From: Saccharum officinarum
Taxonomy: Eukaryota > Streptophyta > Magnoliopsida > Poales > Poaceae
DNA length: 64,000 bases
Direction: 5' to 3'
Assembly (NCBI GenBank): GCA_020631735.1
Contig: CM036160.1
Span: 1,534,407 to 1,598,406 of the forward strand
Both the position numbers and the translations under genes were made by a program. Each line of letters opens with the position of its first letter. Positions within the stretch are counted from its first letter, which is position 1. Below the pieces are notes generated by a model, which was not told the origin of the DNA, did not search any database, and was given only the letters and a program-made list of their open reading frames with translations. Positions 21,420 through 33,091 of the stretch are shown piece after piece.

Positions 21420-21965
21420 CCGCGCCCTCCCCCTTCTTCTCCCCCGCCGGTGCCCCTCCCCTCCCCCTTCTTCTTCCCCGGCGGGTGCCCCTCCCCTCCC
21501 CCTTCTTCACCGGCGGATCCGGCCCTCCCTCTCCCGGATCTGGCCAGTGGCTGCGGCGGTGGTGGTGGTGGCCGGCGGCGGGGCGTGGTGGTGGCGGCGG
21601 CCCTCCCCTCCCCCTTCTTCTCCCCCGCCGGCGCCCCTCCCCTCCCCCTTCTTCTTCCCCGGCGGGTGCCCCTCCCCCTCCCCCTTCTTCACCTAGCCGG
21701 ATCTAGCCCTCCCTCTCCCGGATCTGGCCGGTGGCTGCGGTGGTGGTGGTGTGGCCGGCGGCGGGGCGTGGTGGTGGCGGCGGCCTCCCCTCCCCCTTCT
21801 TCTCCCCCGCCGGCGCCCCTCCCCTCCCCCTTCTTCTTCCCGGCGGGCGCCCCTCCCCTCCCCTTCTTCACCCGGCCGGATCCGGCCCTCCCTCTCCCGG
21901 ATCCGGCCGGTGCTGCTGTGGTGGTGGTGGTGGTGGCCGGCGGCGGGGCGTGTGGTCCTGCATTC
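21420..21965. repeat. GC-rich tandem array inside the CACTA element
   Basis: Three units of ~181 bp, recognisable by TTCTTCTCCCCCGCC at 21434, 21615 and 21797. Each holds pyrimidine-rich sequence, a GATC(T/C)GGCC box and a GTGGTGGTGG run. Long open frames across it on both strands are due to composition. Upstream at ~21128, AAACCCTAACCCGCCG resembles a grass 5' UTR, so the array may derive from a captured gene's leader. Confidence 0.8.
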
Positions 21966-22205
21966 CAAGCAAAGCCTCCCCAATCAGTGGAATTGTCCTG
22001 CACCTTAGCATGCACTTACCATGAATTATCTTGATCTGCTGGCTTTGCAGTAGCTCCAACTCCACTACCCCAGCCTCCCCAGTCACCAGAATCATTCGCA
22101 GCACTAGCATTTTGTTCCCAACTTGAGTTCATTGTTGTGCCATTTTCCCATGAGCTGCCTTTCTGAATATTTTGCTCTCCAACTGGTGTCTCCTCCGCTT
22201 ATTCC
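21958..22205 (-). pseudogene. WG/GW (AGO-hook) gene fragment carried by the CACTA element
   Basis: The minus strand encodes a run of Trp/Gly/Ser/Asn/Asp-rich sequence: SSWENG, SSWEQN, NDSGDWGGWGSG, then QDNSW, and after a short insert QDNSTDWGGFAWNAG. The WG/GW spacing is that of Argonaute-binding hook regions. It looks most like the C-terminal domain of the Pol V largest subunit NRPE1, with SPT5L/KTF1 as the alternative; that assignment is recalled similarity, not a search result. An in-frame TAA follows the Trp at 22021-22019, inside a GTAAGTGCATGCTAAG stretch that is either a splice donor or a small insertion; both sides are in the same frame. No start codon or complete gene is present, so it is a captured fragment. 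Confidence 0.6.
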
Positions 22206-22508
22206 TGAATCTGGATCACTTATAGATTCAGTGTACTCGGGTATTGCACTATTTAGACTGTATGTACTGCTATTTTAGCAAATGGAAGTACCTTAATCTG
22301 CCAAGCTTTCGAAAGACTCTAAGTGGATGTCCCAGTTGTTTGTGAAGCAAAATATACATATCGTTGAAAGTAAAAGCCGCTGCTCACTAGCTGTCTCTGT
22401 ATATGTGCAATGCTCTTGTAAATACTTCACCAATATCATGTGTAAAGTATCTAATGATTTGAATCTGAAATATCTATGCTTTCAATACACTTGTAGAACC
22501 TTTATCAG

Positions 22509-23090
22509 GAGACAGGAAGGGTTGTGCCAGAAGAAGCGTTACGACAGTTGTCCGCTACACAAGCAATTGTGAGTATATCTTCATTCCACTATCAACTTGT
22601 TTTATAGCTGTCAGAACCATGACTTAGAGATTTTAAGATGGAAAGGAAGTAGAAACCGAGTAGTATTTTGTGGGGTACTATTCAGAATGGCGACACAGAG
22701 TGTAGTAGTGAGGAAGTGGCCTCATGTTGATTGTTGTAGAGCTACTGCAGTGAATTTGCATGGCTATTGCAGTGAGGAAGTGGCCTTATGTTGGTTTATA
22801 ATGTTTCACAACTTGAAAACCAGCAGTTTGAACACTTTAAACCTTGTCCAATTCAAGGTACCACATTCAAATGACTTTACATCAAACTTAGATGCTTTGC
22901 TGAAAGTGTTATATTGTTGGGTCACAATTTCACTTACTGATGTAACTTTGTTCACATTTAGGCTACTGGCTCTTCTCATGCTGAATCTGCCAACAATACT
23001 GATGATGTTTGCCACAACAATGGGGATCCTCATGCTGCAAATGGTGGCAATCAAGGTTCCGATAACAATGGAGATCATGCACCGATGTGA
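22509..23090 (+). pseudogene. Spliced ORF remnant in the CACTA element (two candidate exons)
   Basis: Exon a, 22509-22568, follows an acceptor (TTTATCAG), encodes 20 residues starting ETGRVVPEEALRQL and ends at a donor (GTGAGT). Exon b, 22962-23090, follows a strong acceptor (TTCACATTTAG) and encodes 42 residues rich in Asn/Gly/Asp/His (start ATGSSHAES), ending TGA. Both are phase 0, so they can join in frame. The sequence could be the C-terminal end of a TNPA/Ptta-type CACTA protein or another captured gene. No upstream exon was found. Confidence 0.45.
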
Positions 23091-23479
23091 TGGTTGTGTT
23101 TAGGTGGAAAACATGGATGTGCTGGTGGTTTCTTCTTTTGTAGAGCTGTGCTTTTGCACATTAACTAGTAGGTGGCTCTAATCTGTTAGCCTTAGTTCTA
23201 TATGACACAATGATGCATGCTGATACTTCATTCATCTTGGCTGAAACTTGAACCGATGAGATGAGGTAGCAATGCTTTTGAATGTATTGATGTCGGAATA
23301 TTTGGACATCATCTATATGTATTAAACCTGGATGCCGGAATATTTGGACTATATCTTTACATGTATGCTATTTATTCTGTGATGATGAAATTTCTGTATG
23401 GACAGTCAGCATAATATGATGTTGCTACTATTTTTAAATAATTATTATATCCAATTATGGCATGGAAAAATGTATATAT

Positions 23480-23850
23480 TCTGTCAGTGGTTTGGAATTT
23501 TTCTGTGCGTGGTTTTAAACCGACAGAATAATGGTAATTTTTCTGTGAGTACACCTAGTTTTTCTGACAGATCTACACCGACAGAAAAAACTAATTTTTC
23601 TGTCGGTGTTGATTTTTTTTCTGTGCGTAACAACACACGAAAATTGTTTTTTGATTCGGCGGAAACCATTTTTTCTGTGAGTGCTTGCCCCACGGAAATA
23701 TGTTTTTCTGACGGTAACCCACGGAAAAATTCAAAATTTTCTGTCATCCTATTTCCGTGGTATTTTTCTGTCGGTCACCGTCAGAAAAACATTTTTCCGT
23801 GGTTATACACATTTTTCCGTGGGTTTTTGCACCCACGGAAAAATCCGAGT
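23480..23850. repeat. Right subterminal repeat cluster of the CACTA element
   Basis: Repeated TTTTTCTGT(C/G)(G/C)GT and complementary words, shifting to ATTTTTCCGTGG near the terminus. This mirrors the left cluster. Confidence 0.8.
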
Positions 23851-23861
23851 TTCCAGTAGTG

Positions 23862-24365
23862 TTGGTACCCGAAACATAGAATATACATACACACTAACAT
23901 ATAAATACATATAGACACACTCATCCATATTAAGGCACACACGCTCAGCCTATCTCTATGAGCATTTTAAAAGATTAAATCACATATTTGGCATTGACAA
24001 AGTCACTGTAGGCGGCATGCTATGGATAGGCATGAAGCCATGATGCTAGAACTCATACAAGTCTAGAACTTATTAACATATACAGTTGGATGTTTTTTCC
24101 CATAAGCATCCTAAACTTATTGAGTTACACTCATCGACACGTTATAGCTAGTGACATTTTTTCTGTTCTTGTGAAATATGCAGAAAGTTACTTTTTTTTT
24201 GGGTAAACGATGTCAGACCTTTCATTTCAAAAATCATACGTTGCACGAAAATAATCTTGCCTGTTCGTTTCACTAAAATTTGGCTGTTGCTGATGCTGAT
24301 TTGTTGTGAGAGAAAAATATTGTTCCTTCGTTAAAAATGTACTGCTGAAAAAGGGCGTATTCCAC
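23862..24365. other. Non-coding up to the scaffold gap
   Basis: No gene is seen. The segment ends abruptly at the N run. Confidence 0.45.
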
Positions 24366-24465
24366 NNNNNNNNNNNNNNNNNNNNNNNNNNNNNNNNNNN
24401 NNNNNNNNNNNNNNNNNNNNNNNNNNNNNNNNNNNNNNNNNNNNNNNNNNNNNNNNNNNNNNNNN
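24366..24465. other. Assembly gap (100 N)
   Basis: Exactly 100 N, a placeholder of unknown true length. Any frame running through it is meaningless. Confidence 0.99.
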
Positions 24466-24466
24466 T

Positions 24467-25171
24467 GATCAAATGATGATTGACATGTTTCTGAGCCTCT
24501 ACTACTTCTACTGCTTATTTTTTCAGTAATATTGGGTATAGACTAGTTCTACTACTACTAGTACTGCTACTACCAAGTACTACTACTAGTACTACTACAA
24601 CTACAAACCCTTTTGATTTCTTCCATCTGTTAGAACAAAGCACAAAATGTCAAGGAAAGCAGACAGTGCAGCCCGAGGCCCCAGAAATTCTGATCAGCCA
24701 ACCCATGAAAAGCAAGAGCTAGAGGACCAGCTTACTCAGGAGCAGTTCGACGACGAGTTAGAAAATGATGTAGATCTGATTCTTACTCAAGACCAGTGTG
24801 ACGAGGAGAAAGAAAGAGAAGAGGGAAGAGGAGAGGCCGGTGAAGGCGAAGAAGAAGAGGGAAGAGGAGAGGCTGATGAAGGTGAAGAAGAAGAGGATGA
24901 TGGCGTGGCGCTGCGAACTAGGCCGGGCCAAGAGTAACAACTTCTGTTTTGGCCCAGCATGTCAAGTCGTATCCATTTTAATATTTTACTTTCTATTTTT
25001 AAATTCTTCCTTTTTATTTTTTTAACAAATAAGCACCCAAAAGTCCACCTTTATATACTTGTATATCATGTCTCTTCTTTAAAACCGAGCATTGCTACAC
25101 ACACTCCATCCAACCCTGATTCCAAAGATATAATACAGCGATCAAATTTATAGAAAAGTATATTAACCTAT
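24467..25171. repeat. Host segment copy A (carries the Tekay insertion)
   Basis: Its ~705 bp match 35433-36127 at roughly 98% by eye. It includes a TACTACTAC-type trinucleotide tract, a short acidic ORF and an AT-rich tail ending TATTAACCTAT. The Tekay LTR begins immediately after. Confidence 0.9.
24647..24937 (+). CDS. Short acidic ORF, copy A (unknown)
   Basis: 96 residues, MSRKADSAARGPRN start, then TQEQFDDELENDVDLILTQ and a C-terminal block of Glu/Asp with repeated GRGEA(G/D)EGEEEE. No known domain is recognised. It could be the N-terminal exon of a transposase-like or chromatin-type acidic protein. The near-copy at 35615 keeps the frame despite a 12-bp indel and several substitutions, which mildly favours coding status. 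No function is proposed. Confidence 0.35.
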   Translation: MSRKADSAARGPRNSDQPTHEKQELEDQLTQEQFDDELENDVDLILTQDQCDEEKEREEGRGEAGEGEEEEGRGEADEGEEEEDDGVALRTRPGQE

Positions 25172-27939
25172 TGTCACACCCATTTAACGACCAAATGGAG
25201 TGCATACTCTTATGTGTGCCCAGAGATCAATCACACATAAGTTAACAAATTATAAAGGATGTATCATCACCAATGTTATTACATCACGATTAATAACACA
25301 TAGTCTTTACAATAATGTAGCGGAAGTAAAATGTAAAACTCTCGTGGTAGCTCCAATCACAGGCACATTGACTGGTTGACTGCAAGTCTAGTAATCTTCC
25401 GGGAAGTAGAAGTAGTCACTACTTGCACCATCTGTTACACATCCGGGATTTTTATCCAAGTAAGAGAAATAAACAAGCGTAAGTACATCTCGTACTCAAC
25501 AAGTGTAACATGGGGTTCATGAGGCTCAAAGGCATAACATAGGTTTATCAACATGTAGCTTTTAATTAGCATTAATTCAGTATATCAATAATATCAAAGT
25601 GTCTCAATGCAACAATAAACATATGATCCATGTGAAATGATTAACGAATAGCAAAAACATGTCCATTATTAATGATCCACTATTCCATAAGGGTCCAAGG
25701 CCACTCGTGACCGTGAGCACGGCTGTTATAACAGTTTTATACTCTGCAGAGGTTGTACACTTTCACTGTGAGTCATGTTGCCCATATGCCCGGGTTAATT
25801 ACTCCCAAAACACTTCCAAGGTGAGCAGGCAGGGAAACACTATGAAGTCTTTCGAAGGTTCGTCTAACAAGTTAGGGCCATTAGATTTCACTCGGCAAAC
25901 AGATGTAGAGCCCCCCTTCCAAATGGCACAATAACACGCAGCCTATACTCATGAGGACAGAGGCCGCACTATATCCGATTCGTCAAGCCATTCTTACGCC
26001 ATAAAGGAATACCTCTAACAAGCTAGAAAAGGTCCTTCTATATGACTAAAGCCAGAGCCATTTTAGCCCTCACAGTTATACTGTAAATCCCGGATTTTCG
26101 CTTACAGATAAGTCCTTATGGAGAGTAACGAGAGCACCAAATAACCCCATGCTCTAGTACCCTTTAACAGTAATAAAAGTCATCTTTTAATGTTTATTGC
26201 ATATTCCATTAGTCAAATTACATGATCATAGTTCATGTTGAGCACTAGCAATACTAATCCATGCAGTATAATAGGTATCAAGGTATAAGATCAACACTAA
26301 GTCATCCTTAACAAGGAATATATGCATAATGATATTATTTGCTTAATGTGAATAGGACAACAAGGATAATCCCATGCTATACTTGCCTTGCTCAAACTGG
26401 TCCTGGTGATCTTGTTCATAGAAAAACTCCTGATCTCCAACGAATTGCTCACCGTCTATACTCGATCAACAATAGCAACAACATTCATCCAGAACAATCA
26501 TGCATAAACAAACAAGACTATAATTAGAACAGTACACCAACAGTAATAAAATAAGATAAAAAGTTTTTAAAATGAATCTACAACTTGCTAGGATCACACA
26601 GACGCAAAGATCACGAAAAACAGAGCTAAAACGACAAAGTTATGAATTTACGAAGATTTCCTATAGAAAAGTAATTACTTTAATTCCAGCTCGAAAATAA
26701 AATATCACAAACCTACTGAACAGTTCTACTAACATGTAGAGCTCTCAATTACGAACCTAACGCAATTTGAACGGGTCAAATCGGAGTTAAAACGGATAAA
26801 TTATGACTAAAACAAACTCAGTGGCATAACTGTAAATAGCTGAAAACGTATTTTGACTTAACTGAGATCAAACTACGCTTTCAAAAGGATAATATGTGAT
26901 TCTGAAATACGCTTTGGACTGCGGGTTAGACAATTGAAAAACACAGGGTCTCTTTAGCAAAATGCGCAGCCGAAACGGTATCCTTCATCTACAGTCGTTG
27001 GATATCAGATGAACGGATCAGATTGGATCGGGAATAACCAGCGGTGGCGCTCGGTCGGGAAAACACTCTGGCGACCATGTCCGCGGCGGCGCCATCGCTG
27101 GAGTTCGCTAAAGCTCGAAACCGAGCACCATTCGACGATTAAAAGATACCGGGATGGAGTAGGGATCATGGAGATCTCACCTCGCACAAGAACGGAGCCG
27201 AGGACGGACCAAAAGGAGGCACGCGGCTCGGAATGGCGGGCGGTCACGGCGGTGATCCGAGCAATGCCTTATCAGGATGGTTTCGATGCTCCGCGTCGAG
27301 ATAAGATGGAGCGGAAGGAGGCACGGGCTTGGTTTTTATAGCCTGAAGGCGATTCCAAAGAAGGAAAGGGAAGATTGGAGAACGGATTCGGCTTCGGTGT
27401 TTTTGGAAAGAGAAGATCCGACGACGGCTTGGGGAGGAAGAAGATGGCCTGACACGCGGGGCCACGCTGTTAGCGATGCAACTGAGAAGGAAGGCGCGGC
27501 AGCTCTCTTGCGCGGTTGCTGGGCCAGCGGCCAGAGTCGGCCCAAGCGGTGAAGTGGTACACGCGCGGAAGCAACGGGGCGGCTCGGCCCAAAGCGGACG
27601 CAGATCAGGTGGTCTAGTGCGGGAGAGGGAACGCGGGCCGTGGTGAAAGAGTGGGCTGCCGGGCCGAAAGCGAGAAGAAAGGTAAATTTCTTTTTATTTT
27701 TCCTTTTCAAATATTACAAAGCATTTTCAAATGATTTTGAATTCTAATTTGAATTTGAATCAAACCACTCATCACAAAAATTCAAATGCAACAGCATGAG
27801 TGCACAAACATATTTCTACCCTTATATTTGATTTTAAGTTAATAAAAATTATTATTACTCTAAATTTGTATGGTCACAAAATTGTATAAAAAATCATATT
27901 TACCTACTTTTTAATATCCCAAAATTTTAGGGTGTTACA
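25172..27939 (-). repeat. 3' LTR of the Tekay-like element (2768 bp, complete)
   Basis: In plus-strand reading it runs from TGTCACACCC to GGGTGTTACA. A minus-strand TATA box (TATAAAAACC) is at 27331-27340. It ends against host segment A after CCTAT. Confidence 0.9.
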
Positions 27940-27960
27940 ATTCTACCCCCTTTAAGATGA
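27940..27960 (-). promoter_or_regulatory. Polypurine tract of the Tekay-like element
   Basis: The minus strand reads AAAGGGGGTAGAAT directly before the LTR start TGTAACACCC, the expected primer for plus-strand DNA synthesis. Confidence 0.85.
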
Positions 27961-27986
27961 ATCTCGTCCCGAGATTTGGTTGATGC

Positions 27987-30929
27987 TTACTCGAACAGTT
28001 GCGGGTAGGTTTTCCTCAGATCCTCTTCTCTTTCCCAAGTGGCCTCACCCTCTGTGTACCGATTCCACTGAACCTTACACATCTTAATAGTTTGACTCCT
28101 CGTGACTTTTTCAGCAGTCTCTAGAATTTTAACTGGAAACTCTTCATATGTGAGGTCCTCTTTAACAGTGAGCTCTTCTAACGGAATCTGCTCCTCTGGT
28201 ACTCACAAACATTTTTTAAGTTGAGACACGTGAAACACATCATGTACACCTGCCAAACTCTCAGGTAATTCCAACTGATATGCCACCTCACCACGTCTCT
28301 CTACAATCTTGAAAGGCCCAATATACCTTGGTGCCAATTTCCCTTTCATGTTGAACCTTTTCACACTCCTCATTGGCGATACTTTCAAGTATACATAATC
28401 CCCTACTTCAAAAGTCAACTCTCTTCTCCGAGTATCAGCATAACTTTTCTATCTGGACTGAGCTATTTTCAGATTATCTCTAATCATTCTTACTTTCTTT
28501 TCAGCATCCTTGAGTACATCAGGCCCAAACACTTGACTTTCCCCTGTCTGATTCCAGAACAACGGGGTTCTACACTTTCGTCCATACAGAGCCTCAAACG
28601 GTGCCATCTGAAGACTCTTCTGGTAACTATTGTTATAAGAGAACTCTGCATAAGGCAAACTCTTATCCCAACTAGTACCATATTGTAAAGCACAAGCTCT
28701 CAACATATCTTTCAATATCTGATTAATTCTCTCTGTCTGTCCATCTGTCTGTGGATGGTAGGCTGTACTAAAGTTTAGCTTGGTTCCTAGTGATTCATGT
28801 ATCTTTTGCCAATAATGAGATGTAAACTGGGTACCCCGATCAGACACAATTTTCTTAGGAACTCCATGTAGACTCACTATTCTTTCTATATACAATTCTG
28901 CCAACCTACTGCTATACGTAGTCCTAACTGGCAGAAAATGAGCAACCTTTGTTAGGCGATCTACTATTACCCAAATTGAATCATACCCTTTCTGAGTACG
29001 TGGCAATCCAACTATAAAATCCATACCAACTTCTTTCCATTTCCATTCGGGTATCTGCATAGGTTGTAACAATCCTGCAGGTCTCTGGTGTTCAGCTTTC
29101 ACCCTTTGACATGTGTCACACAAAGCAACATATTCAGCAACATCTCTTTTCAAACCATACCACCAATATTTCTCTCTCAGATCCAGATACATCTTAGTAC
29201 TCCCAGGATGTATGGAATAAGCTGACTCATGAGCTTCACTCAAAATTGCCTTTCTGATAGTCTTATCCTCTGGCACACACAGCCTTTTTCCAAACCATAA
29301 TGTACCCTTATCATCCTTATAGAATCCTGATGATTTGCCCTTCACTATATTCTCTGCTATCTCTCTCAGTTTTGCATCTTTCATCTGACTCTTACATATC
29401 TCTTGCTCCAGAGTAGGTTCTAGTACCAATTCTACTGCATTGGTGGTAAACCCTAAGTTCAGATGCTCACATTCAACACACAACTCTCTTGACAAGGGCA
29501 TTACTTGCATTTCATTAGCGTAGCTTTTCCTACTAAGAGCATCAGCAACGATGTTAGCCTTTCCTGGGTGATAATGCACCTCCAGATCATAATCCTTTAT
29601 CAACTCCAACCATCTACGCTGCCTCAAGTTCAAATCTGATTGAGTGAAGATATACTTCAGACTCTTGTGATCCGTATATATATCACTTTTATGTCCAATC
29701 AAATAGTGTCTCCATATCTTTAGTGCATGAACCACTGCAGCTAATTCCAAGTCATGAGTAGGATAATTTAATTCATGCTTTCTCAACTGTCTCGATGCAT
29801 ATGCCACAACTCTACCTTCTTGCATAAGAACACATCCTAAACCCAAACGAGATGCATCACAGTAGATAGAAAAGGGTTTACTCAGATCTGGCAGAACTAA
29901 TATTGGTGCAGTGGTCAATCTTTTCTTTAATTCCTCAAAATTATCCTGACACTTCTCAGACCACACAAACTTGGCATTCTTCTCAAATAGTGCAGTCATT
30001 GGCTTTGCAAGCTTAGAAAATCCCTCTATAAATCTCCTGTAATAGCCTGCTAATCCCAAGAAACTACAGATCTCACTTGCATTAGTTGGTGGCTTCCAGT
30101 CCAATACATCTTTCACTTTGCTAGGATCTACTGATATTCCTCTATTTGAGACAACATGACCAAGAAAGGAAACCTCCTTCAACCAAAACTCACATTTACT
30201 CCGCTTAGCATATAACTGGTGTTCTCTGAGCTTTTGCAAAACCAACCTCAAATGTTCGGCATGTTCCTCCTCAGTCTTAGAGAATACTAGAATATCATCA
30301 ATGAATACCACTATAAACTTGTCCAGATATTCCATGAACACCTTATTCATTAGATACATAAAGTATGCAGGAGCATTAGTCAGACCAAAAGACATCACTG
30401 TATACTCATATAACCCATACCGTGTGGTAAAAGCTGTCTTTGGTACATCACTAGCACGAATCTTCAACTGATGATATCCAGAACGAAGATCAATCTTGGA
30501 GAATACACAAGCACCTCTTAACTGATCAAACAAGTCATCAATCCTAGGCAACGGGTACTTATTCTTGATGGTAACCTCATTGAGAGACCGATAATCTACA
30601 CACATCCTCTGAGTACCATCTTTCTTATCCACAAAAATCACTGGTGCTCCCCAAGGTGAAGAACTAGGACGAATGAAACCCTTATCCTGCAATTCCTTAA
30701 TTTGTTTCTTAAGTTCTTCTAATTCATCTACTCCCATTCTATATGGACGCTTAGCTATGGGTGCAGTTCCAAGTAATAATTCAATAATAAATTCAATGTC
30801 ACGGTCTGGTGGCATACCTAGCAATTCCTCAGGAAACACATCGGAGAACTCCTCCACTACCTGGTCCTCCTTGTTGGCACCATCAGTAAGCTGGTTCACT
30901 GTAGCGGTCTCCTGTTTCTGAACTTTCAC
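27987..30929 (-). pseudogene. Tekay-like pol: RT, RNase H, integrase, chromodomain (two stops)
   Basis: The main open part, 30929-28449, holds reverse transcriptase ([20 protein letters not shown] catalytic motif; [10 protein letters not shown]), RNase H ([25 protein letters not shown]) and integrase. The integrase has an HHCC finger (H...H...CDTCQ), DDE core ([17 protein letters not shown]) and NQILKD after the catalytic Glu. A TAG interrupts after KIAQSR. The frame then continues through the GPF/Y-like region (GKLAPRYIGPFKIVERRG) to KKCL, where a TGA interrupts again. Beyond it a chromodomain is readable (TIKMCKVQWNRYTEGEATWE) down to TAA at 27987. The chromodomain would steer integration to heterochromatin. 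The apparent start is only the edge of the open stretch, since pol is made as a polyprotein. Confidence 0.9.
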
Positions 30930-31303
30930 ATCAACTCTGATCTAATCTCCCTTTGGTGTTGTCCGTACTACTAATTTTCCTTTGCACTGAATCTTTGCTT
31001 GTTGTTGCATCATCCAATCCATTCCCAATATAAGATCAATCCCAGCTGTTCTCAATACTATAGGACTCACCTTAAACTCTACCCCCTTAGAATGAGACTA
31101 ATCGGGAGACAACGATAAGATGCTGGCATGCTTCCACCAGGTGAGTTTACTAATATAGGATTCTTCATGGCACACAAATGAATTTTATGTATTCTAACAA
31201 ATGATTGTGATATGAAAGAATGTGATGCTCCAGAATCAAAAAGAACAGTGGCGGGAGTGGAATGGACATCGAACGTACCAAGCATAACTTCTAGTTCCTC
31301 CAC
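30930..31303 (-). pseudogene. Tekay-like aspartic protease (frameshifted)
   Basis: The active-site motif LFDSGASHSFIS is present, preceded by GTFDVHSTPATV. The frame breaks after ~74 codons; the expected continuation (DLILGMDW type) lies in another frame and joins the RT segment. It would normally cut the gag-pol polyprotein. Confidence 0.8.
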
Positions 31304-32398
31304 TGTGGTTTCCTGGGATAAGTGTTCACCCTTCCAGTATTAGATGTAGGCTTCTTGTGACTACCCTGCCTCTGTGGAGTCTGCTGGTTGATCTTTTCAG
31401 GGCAATTGTAGGACAAGTGACCTTCTTTCCCACATCAGAAACACTTGTTGGGGTATTGGGAGCACTGGTCTTCATTGGAGTATTATTGGAAGGACCCTGA
31501 CGCTGAGGCTGATTCCCACTCTGTTGCGGAGGGCGTTGGTTGCCATTCTGCGGCTGGAATGGGGGATGTTGCGGAAACTGATTGCGGAAAGGGACCTGAC
31601 CACGATTCCACTGACCAGAAGGAGGCCTTTGTTGATTACCCTGCTGGAAACCAGTACGCGAATGAGTGTTACTACCAGAAGTCTGTCCCTGAAGCCTTTT
31701 CCTCTTAGCATCCATCTCCTTGCGCTTGTTGTCCACCACGATAGCGCGGTTCACAAGCGTCTGAAAGTTGGGATAAGTATTGGACATTAGCTACAATTGT
31801 AGTCCATCATACAATCCCTTCAAGAAGCGGCGCTGCTTATCATTGTCATTAGCCACCTCATGTGGAGAATATCATGACAACTGGGCATACCTGTCACGAT
31901 ACTCAGCTACAGATAATGACCCTTGGGTCAAGTTCCAGAATTCCTCTGCCTTCAGTTCTATTATCCCTTCTGGTATATGATAAGCTCTGAAGTTCTCTCT
32001 AAACTCCTGCCAAGTGACTGCGGGAGCATTGGCGGGACGACCATACTCATACGATTCCCACTAGTCCTGAGCTTCTCCTGGAGTTGCCTAGAAGCAAACA
32101 ACACCTTCTGCCGGTCATCACATTGAGCAATGTTGAGCTGCTTTTCCACGGCATGAAGCCAATCATCTGCTTCTAAGGGATCAGCGGCGTGCGTGAACAC
32201 CGGGGGATGACCCTTCAAAAACTCACCACGCTTATCACGTGGTGGTGCCCCAGCAACTGGATGATTATGTTGGTTCTGCACCAATTGTTGCATAAGTTGC
32301 GTCTGCACTGCCAGAAGTTGCTCAATAGTTGGTGGCGGTGGTGGTGGTGGATTCGGGGGAACACCTCCACGACCCCTGCCTCTTCCTCTTCCGGCCAT
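31304..32398 (-). pseudogene. Tekay-like gag (frameshifts and stops)
   Basis: Gag starts at 32398 (MAGRGRGRGRGG, then a Pro run). The capsid region reads HAADPLEADDWLHAVEKQL, then shifts frame near LQEKLR (~32110). The retrotransposon-gag domain resumes at SNTYPNFQTLVNRAIVVD (~31790). A Gln/Asn/Pro-rich linker leads to a zinc knuckle whose frame carries a TGA between Cys-Phe and Cys-Gly; the rest (GKEGHLSYNC) is intact. Confidence 0.85.
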
Positions 32399-33091
32399 CT
32401 GCCATCCATAAGAATGCAAACTTTGAGATTTCCATGTTATCAACCACTTATAAGATAAAGAATGAGATCTGAAAGTTTTCTGGACGAATATCAATGTTAA
32501 CAGTTCAGTAAATCATTCATATCTCGAACTACAGAAGTCCAATATAGGCGTGCTTTTATATGGTTGGAAAGCTTATGAAGTTCCCACAACTTCTATTTAG
32601 ATCATAAGACCAGATTCTTTCGTTAAGTTAATGAAAAATAAGGCGCAACAGAAACTGTTCCAGATTCCAAACTGTGCAGAAACTTTAACTTGTGATAGTT
32701 ATATCTCTCGAACCAGATCTGATAAAAAGGTGATTCCAGTGGAATTTGAAAGGTGCTTAAGCCTAGTTTCTCTCATAAAAATTTCATAAATGTTGCATGA
32801 ACCGTTTTTGAACCATATCAGAAACATTGCAGACTGCTCCAGAAAACAGCAAGGACAGAAACGTGACAATACCAAACCCAACTATTATTCCCTTGACTAA
32901 TAAACTTTTTATTCTTAGAAATGGAACTTGTAGACATGCCTACAAGCCCCAGCACTCATAACAAAAATCTAACTCACACATAAGCATAATGATAAAGCAA
33001 CTATCACACCAAAGTTCAAACCACACGACAGACTCGAAGACTCAACTGACGTTACTAAGAACGTTCTTATTACATAAAGGACTCCTATTTT
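32399..33091. other. Spacer between the extra ORF and gag of the Tekay-like element
   Basis: AT-rich, no coding frame on the element strand. It may act as a leader for gag. Confidence 0.5.

Larger units (their letters stand above)
20871..23861. mobile_element. Complete non-autonomous CACTA (En/Spm) element, 2991 bp
   Basis: It begins CACTACTGGAATCTCG and ends CGAGTTTCCAGTAGTG, inverted termini with one mismatch. The 3-bp flanks are TTT and TTG, a target duplication with one change. Both ends (~20885-21125 and ~23480-23850) are packed with inverted copies of TTTTTCTGT(C/G)(G/C)GT and its complement, the subterminal repeats that bind TNPA-like protein. No TNPD-type transposase is present. The interior holds a GC-rich tandem array, a WG/GW coding fragment on the minus strand and spliced-looking exons on the plus strand, so it has the structure of a gene-carrying CACTA. 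Confidence 0.93.

Noticed and set aside
21420..21965. CRISPR-like repeat array
   Set aside because: Only three ~181-bp units with no spacers, inside a plant transposon.
20819..22034. Plus-strand frames of 295 and 194 codons in the CACTA element
   Set aside because: They run through subterminal repeats and a tandem GC array; the peptides are Pro/Arg low complexity created by the repeats.
24227..24472. Frame running across the N gap
   Set aside because: It is an artefact of translating unknown bases; the same holds for frames at 47043-47384.
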